A stretch of DNA of 64,000 nucleotides from an uncultured Dehalococcoidia bacterium. GTDB lineage: Bacteria; Chloroflexota; Dehalococcoidia; Lucifugimonadales; UBA3495. The notes beneath the pieces were generated by a model. That model did no database searches, was not told the origin of the DNA, and saw only the letters and a program-made list of their open reading frames with translations. How positions within the stretch are numbered: position 1 is the first letter of the stretch; every line of letters starts with the position of its first letter. The stretch spans positions 62,001-126,000 of the forward strand of contig CATOSP010000001.1 in the NCBI GenBank assembly GCA_951812625.1. The letters are read 5' to 3'. The position numbers and the translations under genes were made by a program. Positions 16,749 through 25,867 of this stretch are shown in pieces.

Positions 16749-17849
16749 CTACGGCACCAGCATGGCCCGGGTAACCGCAGTCTGACGCTGATCCCACTCC
16801 GCCTGGGGGAACGCCTCGTTGATGTCCGCCAGGGGGAACTTGTGGGACACTATCCTGTCGAAGGGCAGCTTGTTCTGGTTGCGCACCAGGAAGTTGAGCA
16901 GCGTCGGCAGCAGGTCGGGACGGTACATCAGCGAGCCGACGATGTTCTTGCCCGGCAGCAGCTTGGAAGGGTCAATGGATACTTCCCGGCCCCGGACGAT
17001 GTCTCCTATCTCGACGAAGGTCCCGCCATTGCTGAGCATGTCGATGCCCTCGGCCAGCAGCTCCGCCCGGCCCACCAGCTCCATCACTGTGTCCGCGCCG
17101 CGCCCGTTGGTCAGTTCCTTCACCCTGGCCACCCGTGTCTCCACGGTATTGAACTCCTCGATGTTGATGGTGTAGTCTGCGCCGAACTCCTCTGCCAACT
17201 CCAGCCGGTTCTCCAGCCTGTCCAGCACGATCACCCGGTCGGCACCCATGTCCTTCGCCATCGCCGTGGCATGGAGGCCCAGCCCCCCTGCCCCCTGGAT
17301 GACCACGTTGTGGCCCTCCCGCGCCCCGGCGCGCATCAGTCCGGTTGTCACGGTGCCCATTGCGCAGTTCACCGGACCGAGGATTTCGTCGGGAAGCTCA
17401 TCGGGCACCTTGAACAGTGGATGGCGCGGTGGCAGATAGAGGAAGTCGGCGTATGTGCCCCGGAAGTAGGGCCAGGTCCCCGCGCCAGCGCCGCCGCGGT
17501 TGACACACCAGTTGGTGTCGCCCTTCAGGCATAGATGGCAGTGGTAGCAGGGGAAGACAGCGGAGTAGACAACGCGGTCCCCTTCCTCGATGGCAACGCC
17601 CAGGGTGTCGGTGGAGACGCCTTCACCCAGCCGCTCGACGACGCCGGTGCCCTCATGCCCCATCAGCCTTCCGCCTGGTGGCAGAGGGTTGTTGATCTGG
17701 TCCCCACGCCAGGTGTGCAGGTCGGAACCGCAGATACCCGCCTGCGTCATCCGCAGGATTACTGCGCCCGGCTCCGGGTCGGGAACGTCGTACTCCTCGA
17801 TTTCAAAGGGTTTCCCGTACTCTTTGAGAACAACTACTCGTCCTTTCAT
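16749..17849 (-). CDS. zinc-dependent alcohol dehydrogenase (MDR superfamily)
   Basis: The ATG at 17849 follows AAAGGAG by seven bases and gives 366 residues beginning MKGRVVVLKEYGKPF. Catalytic zinc ligands are visible in AGICGSDLHTW and GHEGTGVVE. The structural zinc cysteines lie in FPCYHCHLCLKGDTNWC, and the NAD-binding GAGGLGLHATAMAKDMGA precedes VIVLDRLENR. It belongs with threonine- or sorbitol-dehydrogenase-type MDRs; the substrate is not predictable from this context. The gene is monocistronic. Confidence 0.85.
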   Translation of the reverse strand: MKGRVVVLKEYGKPFEIEEYDVPDPEPGAVILRMTQAGICGSDLHTWRGDQINNPLPPGGRLMGHEGTGVVERLGEGVSTDTLGVAIEEGDRVVYSAVFPCYHCHLCLKGDTNWCVNRGGAGAGTWPYFRGTYADFLYLPPRHPLFKVPDELPDEILGPVNCAMGTVTTGLMRAGAREGHNVVIQGAGGLGLHATAMAKDMGADRVIVLDRLENRLELAEEFGADYTINIEEFNTVETRVARVKELTNGRGADTVMELVGRAELLAEGIDMLSNGGTFVEIGDIVRGREVSIDPSKLLPGKNIVGSLMYRPDLLPTLLNFLVRNQNKLPFDRIVSHKFPLADINEAFPQAEWDQRQTAVTRAMLVP

Positions 17850-18150
17850 TACGGTTCTCCTTTCAGAGGTGCCATTGAGCTTTGATTTTTGTGGGCGTAA
17901 CGATACCATACGTCGCCGTCACCGCACAGGGGCTGTATGACCTTACGATCGTCGCAGTTTACCCGACCATCGGTGGATAACTTGAGGTGTTCTGTTTTAC
18001 TGACACGCACCCTCTTCCGGTCCCGGACCCGTTGCCCTATCATGCCTCTCCAGGAGTGAGATGAAGCCACGGCAGCTTCAGGGAAATGGGTATCTCCCGG
18101 ACAACCCGGTCAATGCACAGGACTGGGAGAAAATGACCGGATATGTCCGG

Positions 18151-18196
18151 GAAATCTCAATTTCCCTGTCCCGGAGGGAAATTGAGCGGGATTTCC
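18151..18196. repeat. Bulged inverted repeat (hairpin) in a divergent intergenic region
   Basis: CTCAATTTCCCT at 18156-18167 pairs perfectly with AGGGAAATTGAG at 18175-18186 across a 7-base loop. Outer arms GAAAT and ATTTC extend the stem after a small bulge. No U-run follows. It may be an operator or an RNA hairpin; it is too far from a stop codon to be an obvious terminator. Confidence 0.55.
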
Positions 18197-18305
18197 ACTC
18201 CTGGGTGGATAAGGGAACCCCACCCTGACCAAGGCCAGGACCGTCAGTTTCCGTCAGCAGGCTGTGGCACCCAATACGGAACGATTCACTGGCCAACCTG
18301 CGGCA

Positions 18306-18334
18306 TTGGCAGACTCTCCCAAACCGGGTATATT
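18306..18334 (+). promoter_or_regulatory. Sigma-70-type promoter of the VOC gene
   Basis: TTGGCA at 18306-18311 and TATATT at 18329-18334 are spaced by 17 bases. The VOC start codon is 64 bases downstream. Confidence 0.6.
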
Positions 18335-18398
18335 GGTGGCACACAGGGTAGCCCGGACATGCATTCGTCGGCTGCCCAATTGACGGGAGGTTACGATC

Positions 18399-18848
18399 AT
18401 GGTTCAACCCAAGAGAGTGGGACATTTGGTAATCAATGTGCGCGACCAGGAAGCCTCGACTAAGTTCTATACCGAAGTGCTGGGCTTCGAAGTAGCCGTG
18501 GACCGCCCTGGGTTCGGCACCTTCCTCACCTGCGGCAAGATTCACCACGATCTGGCCCTGTTCCAGGCCGCGCCCGACGCCGAGCCAGTCAAGGAAGGCG
18601 CGCTGGGGCTGAACCACATGGCCCTTCAGGTGGAAGACTTCGACATGCTCACCCAGTACTACCACAAGCTGAAGGACATGGGCACGGAGATGCGCACCAC
18701 CGACCACAGCATGACCAAGAGCATCTACATCAAGGACCCGGACGGGAACGGAATCGAGCTCTTCTGCAACGCCTTCGAGACCGCGGAAGAGGGTCTCGCA
18801 GAGATGAAGAGGCCGGGACGGAAGAACACCGAGCTGGTCTTCAGCTAG
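18399..18848 (+). CDS. VOC-family protein (glyoxalase/extradiol dioxygenase type)
   Basis: The 149 residues form two beta-alpha-beta-beta-beta modules. Metal-ligand candidates are His9 in RVGHLVINV, His in GLNHMALQVED and Glu in DGNGIELFCN, the two-His-one-Glu pattern of type I extradiol dioxygenases. FYTEVLGFEV is the classic VOC segment. GGGAGG lies eight bases before the ATG and a good promoter lies upstream. Catechol 2,3-dioxygenase-like activity is plausible given a LigB-type dioxygenase 2 kb away, but glyoxalase or epimerase activity is not excluded. Confidence 0.75.
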   Translation: MVQPKRVGHLVINVRDQEASTKFYTEVLGFEVAVDRPGFGTFLTCGKIHHDLALFQAAPDAEPVKEGALGLNHMALQVEDFDMLTQYYHKLKDMGTEMRTTDHSMTKSIYIKDPDGNGIELFCNAFETAEEGLAEMKRPGRKNTELVFS

Positions 18849-18880
18849 ACATCACTCTTTACGGCTCTTGCACCATCGGC

Positions 18881-18910
18881 AAAGGGACCGGTGCTTCCGG
18901 TCCCTTTTTC
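18881..18910 (+). terminator. Rho-independent terminator of the VOC gene
   Basis: AAAGGGACCGG at 18881-18891 pairs perfectly with CCGGTCCCTTT at 18897-18907 around a 5-base loop and runs into TTTTTC. It starts 32 bases after the VOC stop and ends before the HAD gene. Confidence 0.9.
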
Positions 18911-18938
18911 ATGTCTTCCTGAGTACCTGGAGGGACAC

Positions 18939-19703
18939 TTGATTCGCGCCTTGTTGCTGGACCTCGACGGCACCCTGGTCAACCACAAGGAGGAGATTTC
19001 TCCGAGGGTACGTCGCGCCGTGGCCGAAGCCTCGGAGAGAATGCACGTCTCCATAGCCACCGGACGGGAGCCTTCCCACGTCATCCACTATGCCCGGCTC
19101 CTCGGACTGACCGGCCCGCAGATAGGCGACGGCGGAGCGTCTGTCCTGGACCCGGCCACCGGCGCATTCATCTGGTCAGCCGCACTCTCCAATGCCGTGT
19201 CCAAGCGGATCATCACCGATCTCGAATACGCCGATGTGCGGTTCAGGGCAACCTATCCGGGAGGTTCCACGACCATCCTCGCTGACCTTCCCCACTGGGA
19301 CCTCACCCGGATTTCCGCTTTAGGCCTTGATGAGGTGGCTGCAGACCAACTGGCAGCCAAATTGGCTGCTTCAGGGGGTGTCGAAGCGAACAAGTCTTAC
19401 CTACCCAACGAGGACCTGTGGGCGGTGGACTTTACTCCCCGGGGTGTTAACAAAGGTACGGCCGCCAGAAGAGTGGCGGAGACGCTGGGAGTTCCAGCAT
19501 CAGAGATAGCGGCGGTGGGAGACAGCTACAACGACATTCCGTTGCTGGAGTTCTGCGGGTTCGCCGTCGCAATGGGCGGAGCCCCGCCTGACGTTGCAGC
19601 GGTAGCGGACCACATAGCACCCGCTATAGAGGAGGACGGCGCAGCCATAGCCATCAAGCAGATACTGCGCTCCAAGCCGGTGCCGCGCCAGACTGGTCCT
19701 TAA
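18939..19703 (+). CDS. Cof-type HAD-IIB family phosphatase
   Basis: The TTG at 18939 follows GGAGG by five bases and gives LIRALLLDLDGTLVNH, starting right at HAD motif I. An upstream ATG would fall in the terminator hairpin, so I reject it. Motif III/IV is VGDSYNDIPLLEFCGF, with K before it in GVNKGTAARRV. The C2b cap sits between residues 80 and 190. HAD-IIB enzymes hydrolyse sugar phosphates or cofactor phosphates. Its stop codon shares the palindrome TTAA with that of the convergent LLM gene. Confidence 0.85.
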   Translation: MIRALLLDLDGTLVNHKEEISPRVRRAVAEASERMHVSIATGREPSHVIHYARLLGLTGPQIGDGGASVLDPATGAFIWSAALSNAVSKRIITDLEYADVRFRATYPGGSTTILADLPHWDLTRISALGLDEVAADQLAAKLAASGGVEANKSYLPNEDLWAVDFTPRGVNKGTAARRVAETLGVPASEIAAVGDSYNDIPLLEFCGFAVAMGGAPPDVAAVADHIAPAIEEDGAAIAIKQILRSKPVPRQTGP

Positions 19704-20782
19704 CGCAACGCGGGGGCAACTTCCCTGGCGAACAACTCCACAGAATTCAGCACCCGATCACGAGGCACCAGGCCACCCACGTTCATCTCGCAGATGAAGC
19801 CGGAGAGCTGCAACTCCTCCTGAATCTCACCCAGTTGCCGCGCCACCGACTCCGGACTACCGTAAGCCAGCCGGTCCCGCAATAGGTCCTGGTAGGTAGT
19901 CGCCGCCAGACGTTGGCCACGCTCGGCCCGTTCCTCGTCGGCTGTCGCCCCGGTAACCGAGGCCGAGGAGGCGAAGTTCTGGGCCATGCGCCGGTAGGAG
20001 CGCATCGTGCTGGCCTTGGCCTCGTCCAGCGCCCGCTGGTCCGTTTCCGCCACGTAGACCGGAATCCGCAGCAGTACGTCACCCTCTCCATCATGGCCCG
20101 CGTCGCTCCACGCCTGCCGGTACTGGGCCAGGCTCTGCACTAGGTCAGGACGGTCCATGCCCCGCAGGCCGACGAAGATGTTGAAGCCCTGTCCACCGAC
20201 ACGAGGGAATGTCTCCTTGGTGGTCGCGGCAATGCGCACCGGGGGATAGGGACGTTGATAGGGCTTGGGAAGCACGCAAACGTTGTCGAAGGTATAGTAC
20301 TTGCCCTGGTGGGAGAACCGCTCATTGGACCAGGCCGCGAGGATGACGTCCAGGCACTCCTGGAACCGCTCCCGGCTCTCGCTGTATGGGATGCCGTACC
20401 CTTCGTAGGACCGGGCGAATCCGCTGCGCCCCACGCCGAAGTCGAATCGCCCCCTGCTTACCTGGTCTACCGTGGCGGCCTCCTCTGCCATCCGTATTGG
20501 GTGATTCAGGGGCAGGACATTGACCGCCACGCCGATGCGCAGATGCTCAGTGCGGGCGGCGATGGCGCTCGCCCAGATGAGAGGGGAGGACACCACCGAG
20601 GGGATCCCGGCACCAGCGTCGTCCAACGGGTTTCGAGGCGCGGCAAAGTGTCGTTCCGCCAGCCATACGCCGTCCAGGCCGCCTTGTTCGGCTGCGTCCA
20701 CCAGATTGAAAGCTTCCGCGAAGGAGTCCTCCTGGGTGGTGCCGTACCGGTAGTCGCATTCCATTATCAGCCCAAGGTGCAT
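19700..20782 (-). CDS. LLM-class flavin- or F420-dependent oxidoreductase (luciferase-like)
   Basis: This TIM-barrel monooxygenase or dehydrogenase has 360 residues. Diagnostic segments are GLDGVWLAERHF, RTEHLRIGVAVNVLPLNHP, TVDQVSRGRFDFGVGRSG and KPYQRPYPPVRIAATT. The cofactor may be FMN or F420; an F420 reductase gene at 13648 makes F420 possible. It lies 32 bases downstream of the LigB-type dioxygenase gene on the same strand, suggesting a two-gene catabolic operon for an aromatic or related compound. Confidence 0.85.
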   Translation of the reverse strand: MHLGLIMECDYRYGTTQEDSFAEAFNLVDAAEQGGLDGVWLAERHFAAPRNPLDDAGAGIPSVVSSPLIWASAIAARTEHLRIGVAVNVLPLNHPIRMAEEAATVDQVSRGRFDFGVGRSGFARSYEGYGIPYSESRERFQECLDVILAAWSNERFSHQGKYYTFDNVCVLPKPYQRPYPPVRIAATTKETFPRVGGQGFNIFVGLRGMDRPDLVQSLAQYRQAWSDAGHDGEGDVLLRIPVYVAETDQRALDEAKASTMRSYRRMAQNFASSASVTGATADEERAERGQRLAATTYQDLLRDRLAYGSPESVARQLGEIQEELQLSGFICEMNVGGLVPRDRVLNSVELFAREVAPALR

Positions 20783-20814
20783 TGGTATCCTCCCTTCCGT
20801 GATACGGGAAACGG

Positions 20815-21786
20815 TCAGTTCCAGATTGCCGCGATGCGGTACGCAAGCTGGGTGTGAGACTCCCTCACATCCACGATTTCCGCAGGCACGTCGCCAAGAA
20901 TCCCCAAGGCGATAATCCAGTTCAGGATTTCGTGGTCCCCCGATTCCTGTATCTCTTCAGGCGTCAGTCCTGCGAGCTTGCTGCCCTGGCCCTTCCGCAG
21001 CAGTTCCAGGTTCCGGCGGTCTGTCTCAATATCTATCGCCCGGCACTGGAACTTGTGGGTAAGGAAGCTGTGTGACCAACTGGAAGACGCCACCACGGCC
21101 ACCCGTTCGTCTCTGGTATCCAGGAACCGGCGTATGCCCCTGCCCAACTCATAGCAACGTTTGGGTGTGGGGCGAGGCGGATAATCGGGCCCCGCCTCTT
21201 CCCCGTAGCAGTTCACGAACAGGGGCAGCAAAGGGAATTTGCCATCGGGGTCCAGGAATACCAGCGGGTTGATGATGGCGTGGGCCAGTCCCCAGTCCCA
21301 GCCCTTGAGGGCGCTGGAGGAGGCCATGTCGAACCCGTCACGGATCAGGAAGTTGCGCATGTCCCTGGAAAATTCCCTGGGGCACTGGAACGAGAACTTC
21401 GTCTCCGGGGCAGCATTCCACAGGTTGGTACGGGCTGCAGGACGCTGGAACGGGTAGCCGTCAACCTCCGCGCCAGTATACAGGCAGAAGGGTGGCAGGT
21501 TGTCCTGCAGGAAATTCTCTGCCTGATCGTCACCGATGACCATCAGGACGTCCGGTTCCCACTCGTGCAGGCGGTCATGGAGGACCTTGAAAGACTCCAC
21601 AACCTTTTGCTGGTCGCTGATGTCCTGGCTCAGGCCGTTGTCCTGGCCAAGTTCCTCCAGGAGTTGCCCGGGAGGCTCGTACCCTGGAATGCGGGCGAAG
21701 ACCCGCTCTCTGCCTCTGGCCCACACCTCTGGAGGGGTCAGAATGATGGGACCGTGGGAGCAGCCGAGGCCCAGTAACTCAGCCAT
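20815..21786 (-). CDS. LigB-type extradiol ring-cleavage dioxygenase family protein
   Basis: The ATG at 21786 follows AGGAGG by six bases and gives 323 residues starting MAELLGLGCSHGP, which fits the LigB start where His12 would be an iron ligand. Other family segments are PDVLMVIGDDQAENF, SSALKGWDWGLAHAI, PLLPLFVNCYG and VVASSSWSHSF. Type III extradiol dioxygenases such as protocatechuate 4,5-dioxygenase cleave catechols with Fe(II). The aromatic substrate is unknown. It leads the operon with the LLM oxidoreductase. Confidence 0.8.
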   Translation of the reverse strand: MAELLGLGCSHGPIILTPPEVWARGRERVFARIPGYEPPGQLLEELGQDNGLSQDISDQQKVVESFKVLHDRLHEWEPDVLMVIGDDQAENFLQDNLPPFCLYTGAEVDGYPFQRPAARTNLWNAAPETKFSFQCPREFSRDMRNFLIRDGFDMASSSALKGWDWGLAHAIINPLVFLDPDGKFPLLPLFVNCYGEEAGPDYPPRPTPKRCYELGRGIRRFLDTRDERVAVVASSSWSHSFLTHKFQCRAIDIETDRRNLELLRKGQGSKLAGLTPEEIQESGDHEILNWIIALGILGDVPAEIVDVRESHTQLAYRIAAIWN

Positions 21787-22358
21787 ATCGTCCTCCTGGA
21801 GGGCCGTTATCCCGGCACAAATATCAGGAATTTTCGTGATTGTATGCGTGGGTATACGGACTGTCAATTAAAACGTATCGAAGACTCAGGGGCCGGGCGT
21901 ATTCCATTTGTATGACGATATTATGCTCAGGAAACGCAATTGCCGCATGATTCCAGTTGATGCGGAATCCCTGCATGATGTAAGAAGTCTTCAAGTACTT
22001 GGAGTAGGCATGATGGCGGAAATCCAGCTATGCCGATGCGGAAACTCGACAATTGGGGTATCATGTCCGGGGTTGTGGCAAGAGCCATGACGGAGGCTGG
22101 TCTATCGTGAGTTTTATGTGTGCTATGTATTGGGCGAATCACACAAACGCGGCGGGCCAACCAGCGTCCTGCAATTCAGAGCTTGTCCGAAACACCTGTC
22201 CGACGCCCGCAAAACGGTTTCCTAACTGGCATGAGTAGTTCCACTCGGTCGTGGACTTCTCACTTTCACAATAGGGATGCCTTGAGCGTCGGGGTCCAGC
22301 CACTTATATCTCTGCCGGAGACTTTAGTCCCGGCGAATTTTTTGAGGGACCTCAGGAC
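21787..22358. other. Divergent intergenic region without recognised features
   Basis: These 572 bases separate the divergent LigB-type and SulP genes. I find no supported gene, tRNA, hairpin terminator or repeat. Short frames here have no ribosome-binding site or motif. Confidence 0.5.
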
Positions 22359-24041
22359 GTGAAGTACGATCTGCACACCCTTCGCGGGGATGTCTTTGGC
22401 GGCCTGACCGCCTCAGTGGTGGGACTGCCGGTCGCCCTGGCCTTCGGGGTGGCGTCCGGACTTGGACCTACTGCCGGGCTCTACGGGGCCATTGCCGTGG
22501 GATTTTTCGCGGCGGTGTTTGGCGGGACCCGCTCCCAGATTTCCGGCCCAACCGGCCCCATGACCGTCGCTATGGCGGTTGTTGTCACCACCCACGCCGC
22601 CAACGTGGCCGAGGCGTTCACAGTAGTCGTGCTGGCCGGCCTTATCCAGATTCTCCTGGGCCTGCTTCGGATTGGTCGTTTTGTGTCCTACACTCCATAT
22701 TCGGTCATATCCGGGTTTATGACCGGCATCGGAATCATCGTCATTCTTTTGCAGGTATCGCCATTCCTGGGAGTCGAGGCCGCACCCGGGGGAGCACTGA
22801 GCGCAGTCAGGGCGGTTCCGGACGTAATTGCCAAGGTAAACCTGGAAGCCGTAGCCATCGCGGTGGCCACACTCGCGGTAGGAGTCCTCTGGCCGCGTCC
22901 GCTGAGGAGGTTCCTGCCTCCGACGCTGGCGGCGATGATCGCCGGTTCTGCCCTGGGTATATTCGTGCTGACCGGCGCCCCGGCTATCGGTGATGTGCCG
23001 ACAGGACTACCCGATTTCCACCTGCCGGTCTTCTCGGCTGAATTCCTGCTGCGTGCGGTTCAACCAGCGCTGATTATCGCCCTGCTGGGCTCCATTGACA
23101 GCCTGCTCACCTCTCTCATTGCCGATTCGCTGACCCGATCCCAGCATAGTCCGAACCGTGAGTTGGTAGGCCAGGGAATCGGCAACATGGCATCGGGTCT
23201 CCTCGGAGGATTGCCGGGCGCCGGTGCAACTCTGGGCACTGTGGTCAATCTGCGGGCCGGTGGAAGGACCCAGGTATCCGGGGCTCTACGCGCCGCAATC
23301 CTGCTGACGTTGCTGCTGGGACTGGGGAAATACGTCGAGACCATCCCCATAGCCGTTCTCGCCGGAATTCTCGTGAAGGTAGGATGGGACATAATCGACT
23401 GGCGTTTCCTCACGCGCATTCACCATGTGCCGCGCGAGCATCTCATTGTCATGTTGATTACTTTCGCCCTGACGGTGTTCCTGGACCTGGTGACCGCCGT
23501 GGCCATCGGGCTGATCGCCGCCGGGATGGCTGGGTACAGGCAGTTGGAACGTCTGGAACTGGACAGCGTGGTCTCAGTGCCCCTACTGGACCAGACTTTC
23601 CTGGCCGACGACCATTTGGAGAGCGCGGAGATGGACCCATTTTCTGCCCGCGTGGGCCTGGTGGCCCTCCGCGGGCGGTTCTCCGTAGCATCATCCACCA
23701 AGCTAGTCTCTGTCATTGGCGAAGATATCCGGGACCATGAGATAGTCATCTTCGACTTTTCTGACACCATTTACCTGGACGACAGCGCCGCGATGGTTGT
23801 GGAGCAGATGATTGACGTTGCGATTGAGGAAGATACCGAGACCATCGTTATGGGCCTGTCCGGTTCGGTAGAATCGAACCTCAAAGCCCTGGACATTCTC
23901 AAGCATGTCCCAGAGGACCGCTTTGTTAAGGATCTGGAAGAAGCGAGGGAAGTGGCCAAGGCGATCCTCAGCGAACAAACCCGGACTGCACATGGGGACG
24001 AAGACAGCAGGGACACATCGAGGGAAGCCGGGGCATCTTAG
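22359..24041 (+). CDS. SulP-family anion transporter with C-terminal STAS domain
   Basis: An inner-membrane anion (sulfate, bicarbonate or similar) transporter with the SulP core of 14 segments in the first ~410 residues. GGLTASVVGLPVALAFGVAS, FGGTRSQISGPTGPM and DSLLTSLIADSLTRSQHSPN are family signatures. The STAS domain (about 430-540) contains VIFDFSDTIYLDDSAAMVVE, with the Asp-Ser-Ala loop. The GTG start has GAGGGACC and AGGA upstream. At 560 residues it is full length and monocistronic. The transported ion cannot be told from sequence alone. Confidence 0.9.
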   Translation: MKYDLHTLRGDVFGGLTASVVGLPVALAFGVASGLGPTAGLYGAIAVGFFAAVFGGTRSQISGPTGPMTVAMAVVVTTHAANVAEAFTVVVLAGLIQILLGLLRIGRFVSYTPYSVISGFMTGIGIIVILLQVSPFLGVEAAPGGALSAVRAVPDVIAKVNLEAVAIAVATLAVGVLWPRPLRRFLPPTLAAMIAGSALGIFVLTGAPAIGDVPTGLPDFHLPVFSAEFLLRAVQPALIIALLGSIDSLLTSLIADSLTRSQHSPNRELVGQGIGNMASGLLGGLPGAGATLGTVVNLRAGGRTQVSGALRAAILLTLLLGLGKYVETIPIAVLAGILVKVGWDIIDWRFLTRIHHVPREHLIVMLITFALTVFLDLVTAVAIGLIAAGMAGYRQLERLELDSVVSVPLLDQTFLADDHLESAEMDPFSARVGLVALRGRFSVASSTKLVSVIGEDIRDHEIVIFDFSDTIYLDDSAAMVVEQMIDVAIEEDTETIVMGLSGSVESNLKALDILKHVPEDRFVKDLEEAREVAKAILSEQTRTAHGDEDSRDTSREAGAS

Positions 24042-24280
24042 TGAGTGTGGAGTGGCGGTGGATGGTGAAACCCTGTAACCAGAGACCCACCTCCAATGAG
24101 CATACCGGCGCAGTCACGGTTGATCCAAGCCCTTCCGCCTCTGTTCAATCGAGCGAATGCCGCAGGGGGAAACCACGGTGGAGAAGTGCCCTTGTGTCGA
24201 CGCTCACACTTTAGCAGTCACGGTACTGCTATCCTTTCGTGAGTACTCGACCCTCTAGTATGGTATTGTACGCTCAATCA

Positions 24281-24308
24281 ATTTCGCAGCTTGTATTTCG
24301 TAGCTTGT
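24281..24308 (+). repeat. 14-bp tandem duplication just upstream of the PIG-L ribosome-binding site
   Basis: ATTTCGCAGCTTGT at 24281-24294 is followed directly by ATTTCGTAGCTTGT at 24295-24308, one mismatch. The second copy abuts the AAGGAG of the next gene. Confidence 0.8.
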
Positions 24309-24320
24309 AAGGAGAGAACC

Positions 24321-25178
24321 ATGCCAGGGCGCCGCTTGCTGGTCTGCTTCGCGCACCCGGATGATGAGGCTTTCCCTGTGGGCGGCGCGCTGGCAGCCCA
24401 CGCCTCGCAGGGCGCGGAGATACGCCTGGTTACGGCGACCTCCGGCGAGGAAGGGGAGATACGGCAGGAAGGGGCCGCCACACGGGATACCCTCGGAGCT
24501 ATACGCCGTGTCGAGCTCTCCTGCGCCGTTCGCGCCCTGGGCTTAGCCAACCACCGGGTGCTGCGCTACCGGGACTCGGGGATGGCCGGCTCACAAGCCA
24601 ACGACGATCCCCTGGCGTTCATCAACGCCCCGGCCAACGAAGTGGTGGAACAATTGGTGGAGGAAATCCGCACCTTCCGGCCTCAGGTAGTGTTGACCTT
24701 CGGCCCTGATGGTCTGTACGGGCATCCCGACCACATCGCCATCTGCCACCACACCACGGAGGCTTTCCGGTTTGCCGCCGACCCGGATGCCTTCCCGGAC
24801 CAACTGGCGGGCGGGCTGACTCCCCACCGGGCAGAGAGACTCTTCTACAGTGTCCGGCCCAGGGGGTTCCGCATGGAATGGGCACTGGCGGTGCGCAGCG
24901 CGGGCGTCGATTTCCCGCTGCCCTCGCCGGAGAGGGCCAACGAGGGAGTGCCAAACGAGGACATCCACCTGGAGATGCACCTCGACGACCACCTGGAAAC
25001 GAAGATGGCCTGCATCCTCTGTCACCGCACCCAGGTGGCGGCGGACTGGCCATACCACCGCGTCCCGCGCGAAGTCGCCATGACGGTTCTGGGCCGGGAG
25101 TTCTACACGAGGGGCGCCCCCCCGGTAGAGATGGGGGAGCGGGTACCCCAGGACTTCTTCGAAGGCATCGCCACTTAA
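24321..25178 (+). CDS. PIG-L family deacetylase (LmbE/MshB type)
   Basis: A zinc-dependent N-acetyl-sugar deacetylase fold of 285 residues. The metal site is CFAHPDDEAF near residue 12 with HPDH (GPDGLYGHPDHIAICHH) near residue 135. The ATG at 24321 follows AAGGAG and is the best start; a frame beginning at 24291 runs through the tandem repeat. Relatives act on mycothiol, bacillithiol or GPI precursors, or on N-acetylglucosamine conjugates. The gene stands alone, so the substrate is open. Confidence 0.85.
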   Translation: MPGRRLLVCFAHPDDEAFPVGGALAAHASQGAEIRLVTATSGEEGEIRQEGAATRDTLGAIRRVELSCAVRALGLANHRVLRYRDSGMAGSQANDDPLAFINAPANEVVEQLVEEIRTFRPQVVLTFGPDGLYGHPDHIAICHHTTEAFRFAADPDAFPDQLAGGLTPHRAERLFYSVRPRGFRMEWALAVRSAGVDFPLPSPERANEGVPNEDIHLEMHLDDHLETKMACILCHRTQVAADWPYHRVPREVAMTVLGREFYTRGAPPVEMGERVPQDFFEGIAT

Positions 25179-25248
25179 GTCTCCCGACCCTTCATGCCGA
25201 GGAGAGGCCCAGCAGCCCCCCTTGGAATGAATCGACTATAAGTCGTGA

Positions 25249-25803
25249 CTAGCCAATCACAACCCATTCAATAACCTTGATGATTATCCAGGGGATGAAC
25301 CCCAGTACGCCGCTAATCAAGACAACTACAACAGCCCGTCCGACGTTCTCGTAGTCGAGAGCATGACGTACCGCGACGACCATGCCTACCAAGGTCCAGA
25401 AGAAGCCGATCAACCAAAACAGACTTCCGAAATTAGGGATAAAGGTTAATAGGGACAGGACTCCCGGAGTGTAGGCGAAGCCCATCATTCGGCCCAATTC
25501 AGACCAACTGGTCTGAGTTGCCCCGGTCCGGAGTAGTCCACCGCCGATCATCAGCATCAGCGTGACCCACATTGCCCAGCGCACCACCCCGAAGAACAAT
25601 CCGCCCACGATGGCAAGCACAATTCCCAACGCGGTGACGGATGCTTCCTCCGAAATGATGTTTTCTATGATTCCGCTGGCTATGCCGCACACAGTCACCA
25701 GCAGGACCACCGCGAAGGCCTGCCCGATTGCCGTGGCGTCGTTTTCAATCTCATTGTAGGTTTCCGACCGGAACAGCGCCGCTCCCACCATGCGATTAAG
25801 CAT
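25249..25803 (-). CDS. YIP1-like integral membrane protein
   Basis: The 184 residues hold about five hydrophobic segments (for example AFAVVLLVTVCGIASGIIE, IVGGLFFGVVRWAMWVTLML, LFWLIGFFWTLVGMVVAV). The sequence LGRMMGFAYTPGVL between helices 3 and 4 is the recurring YIP1-domain signature. Bacterial YIP1 proteins have no settled role. It lies 65 bases downstream of the lyase gene on the same strand, so co-transcription is possible. Confidence 0.65.
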   Translation of the reverse strand: MLNRMVGAALFRSETYNEIENDATAIGQAFAVVLLVTVCGIASGIIENIISEEASVTALGIVLAIVGGLFFGVVRWAMWVTLMLMIGGGLLRTGATQTSWSELGRMMGFAYTPGVLSLLTFIPNFGSLFWLIGFFWTLVGMVVAVRHALDYENVGRAVVVVLISGVLGFIPWIIIKVIEWVVIG

Positions 25804-25867
25804 CTTTCCTCCCGATTTCTCCGGCGAGCCTCACGCCGGATATCTCCAGCTTCCTCTCCATAGGAGA

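Larger units (their letters stand above)
17850..18398. other. Intergenic region between the alcohol dehydrogenase and VOC genes
   Basis: This 549-base divergent region holds the imperfect hairpin at 18151-18196 and the VOC promoter at 18306-18334, both annotated. I see no convincing gene in the remainder. Confidence 0.5.

Noticed and set aside
21787..22358. Short frames in the LigB-SulP intergenic region
   Set aside because: No ribosome-binding sites, no motifs, and frames on several strands overlap one another.
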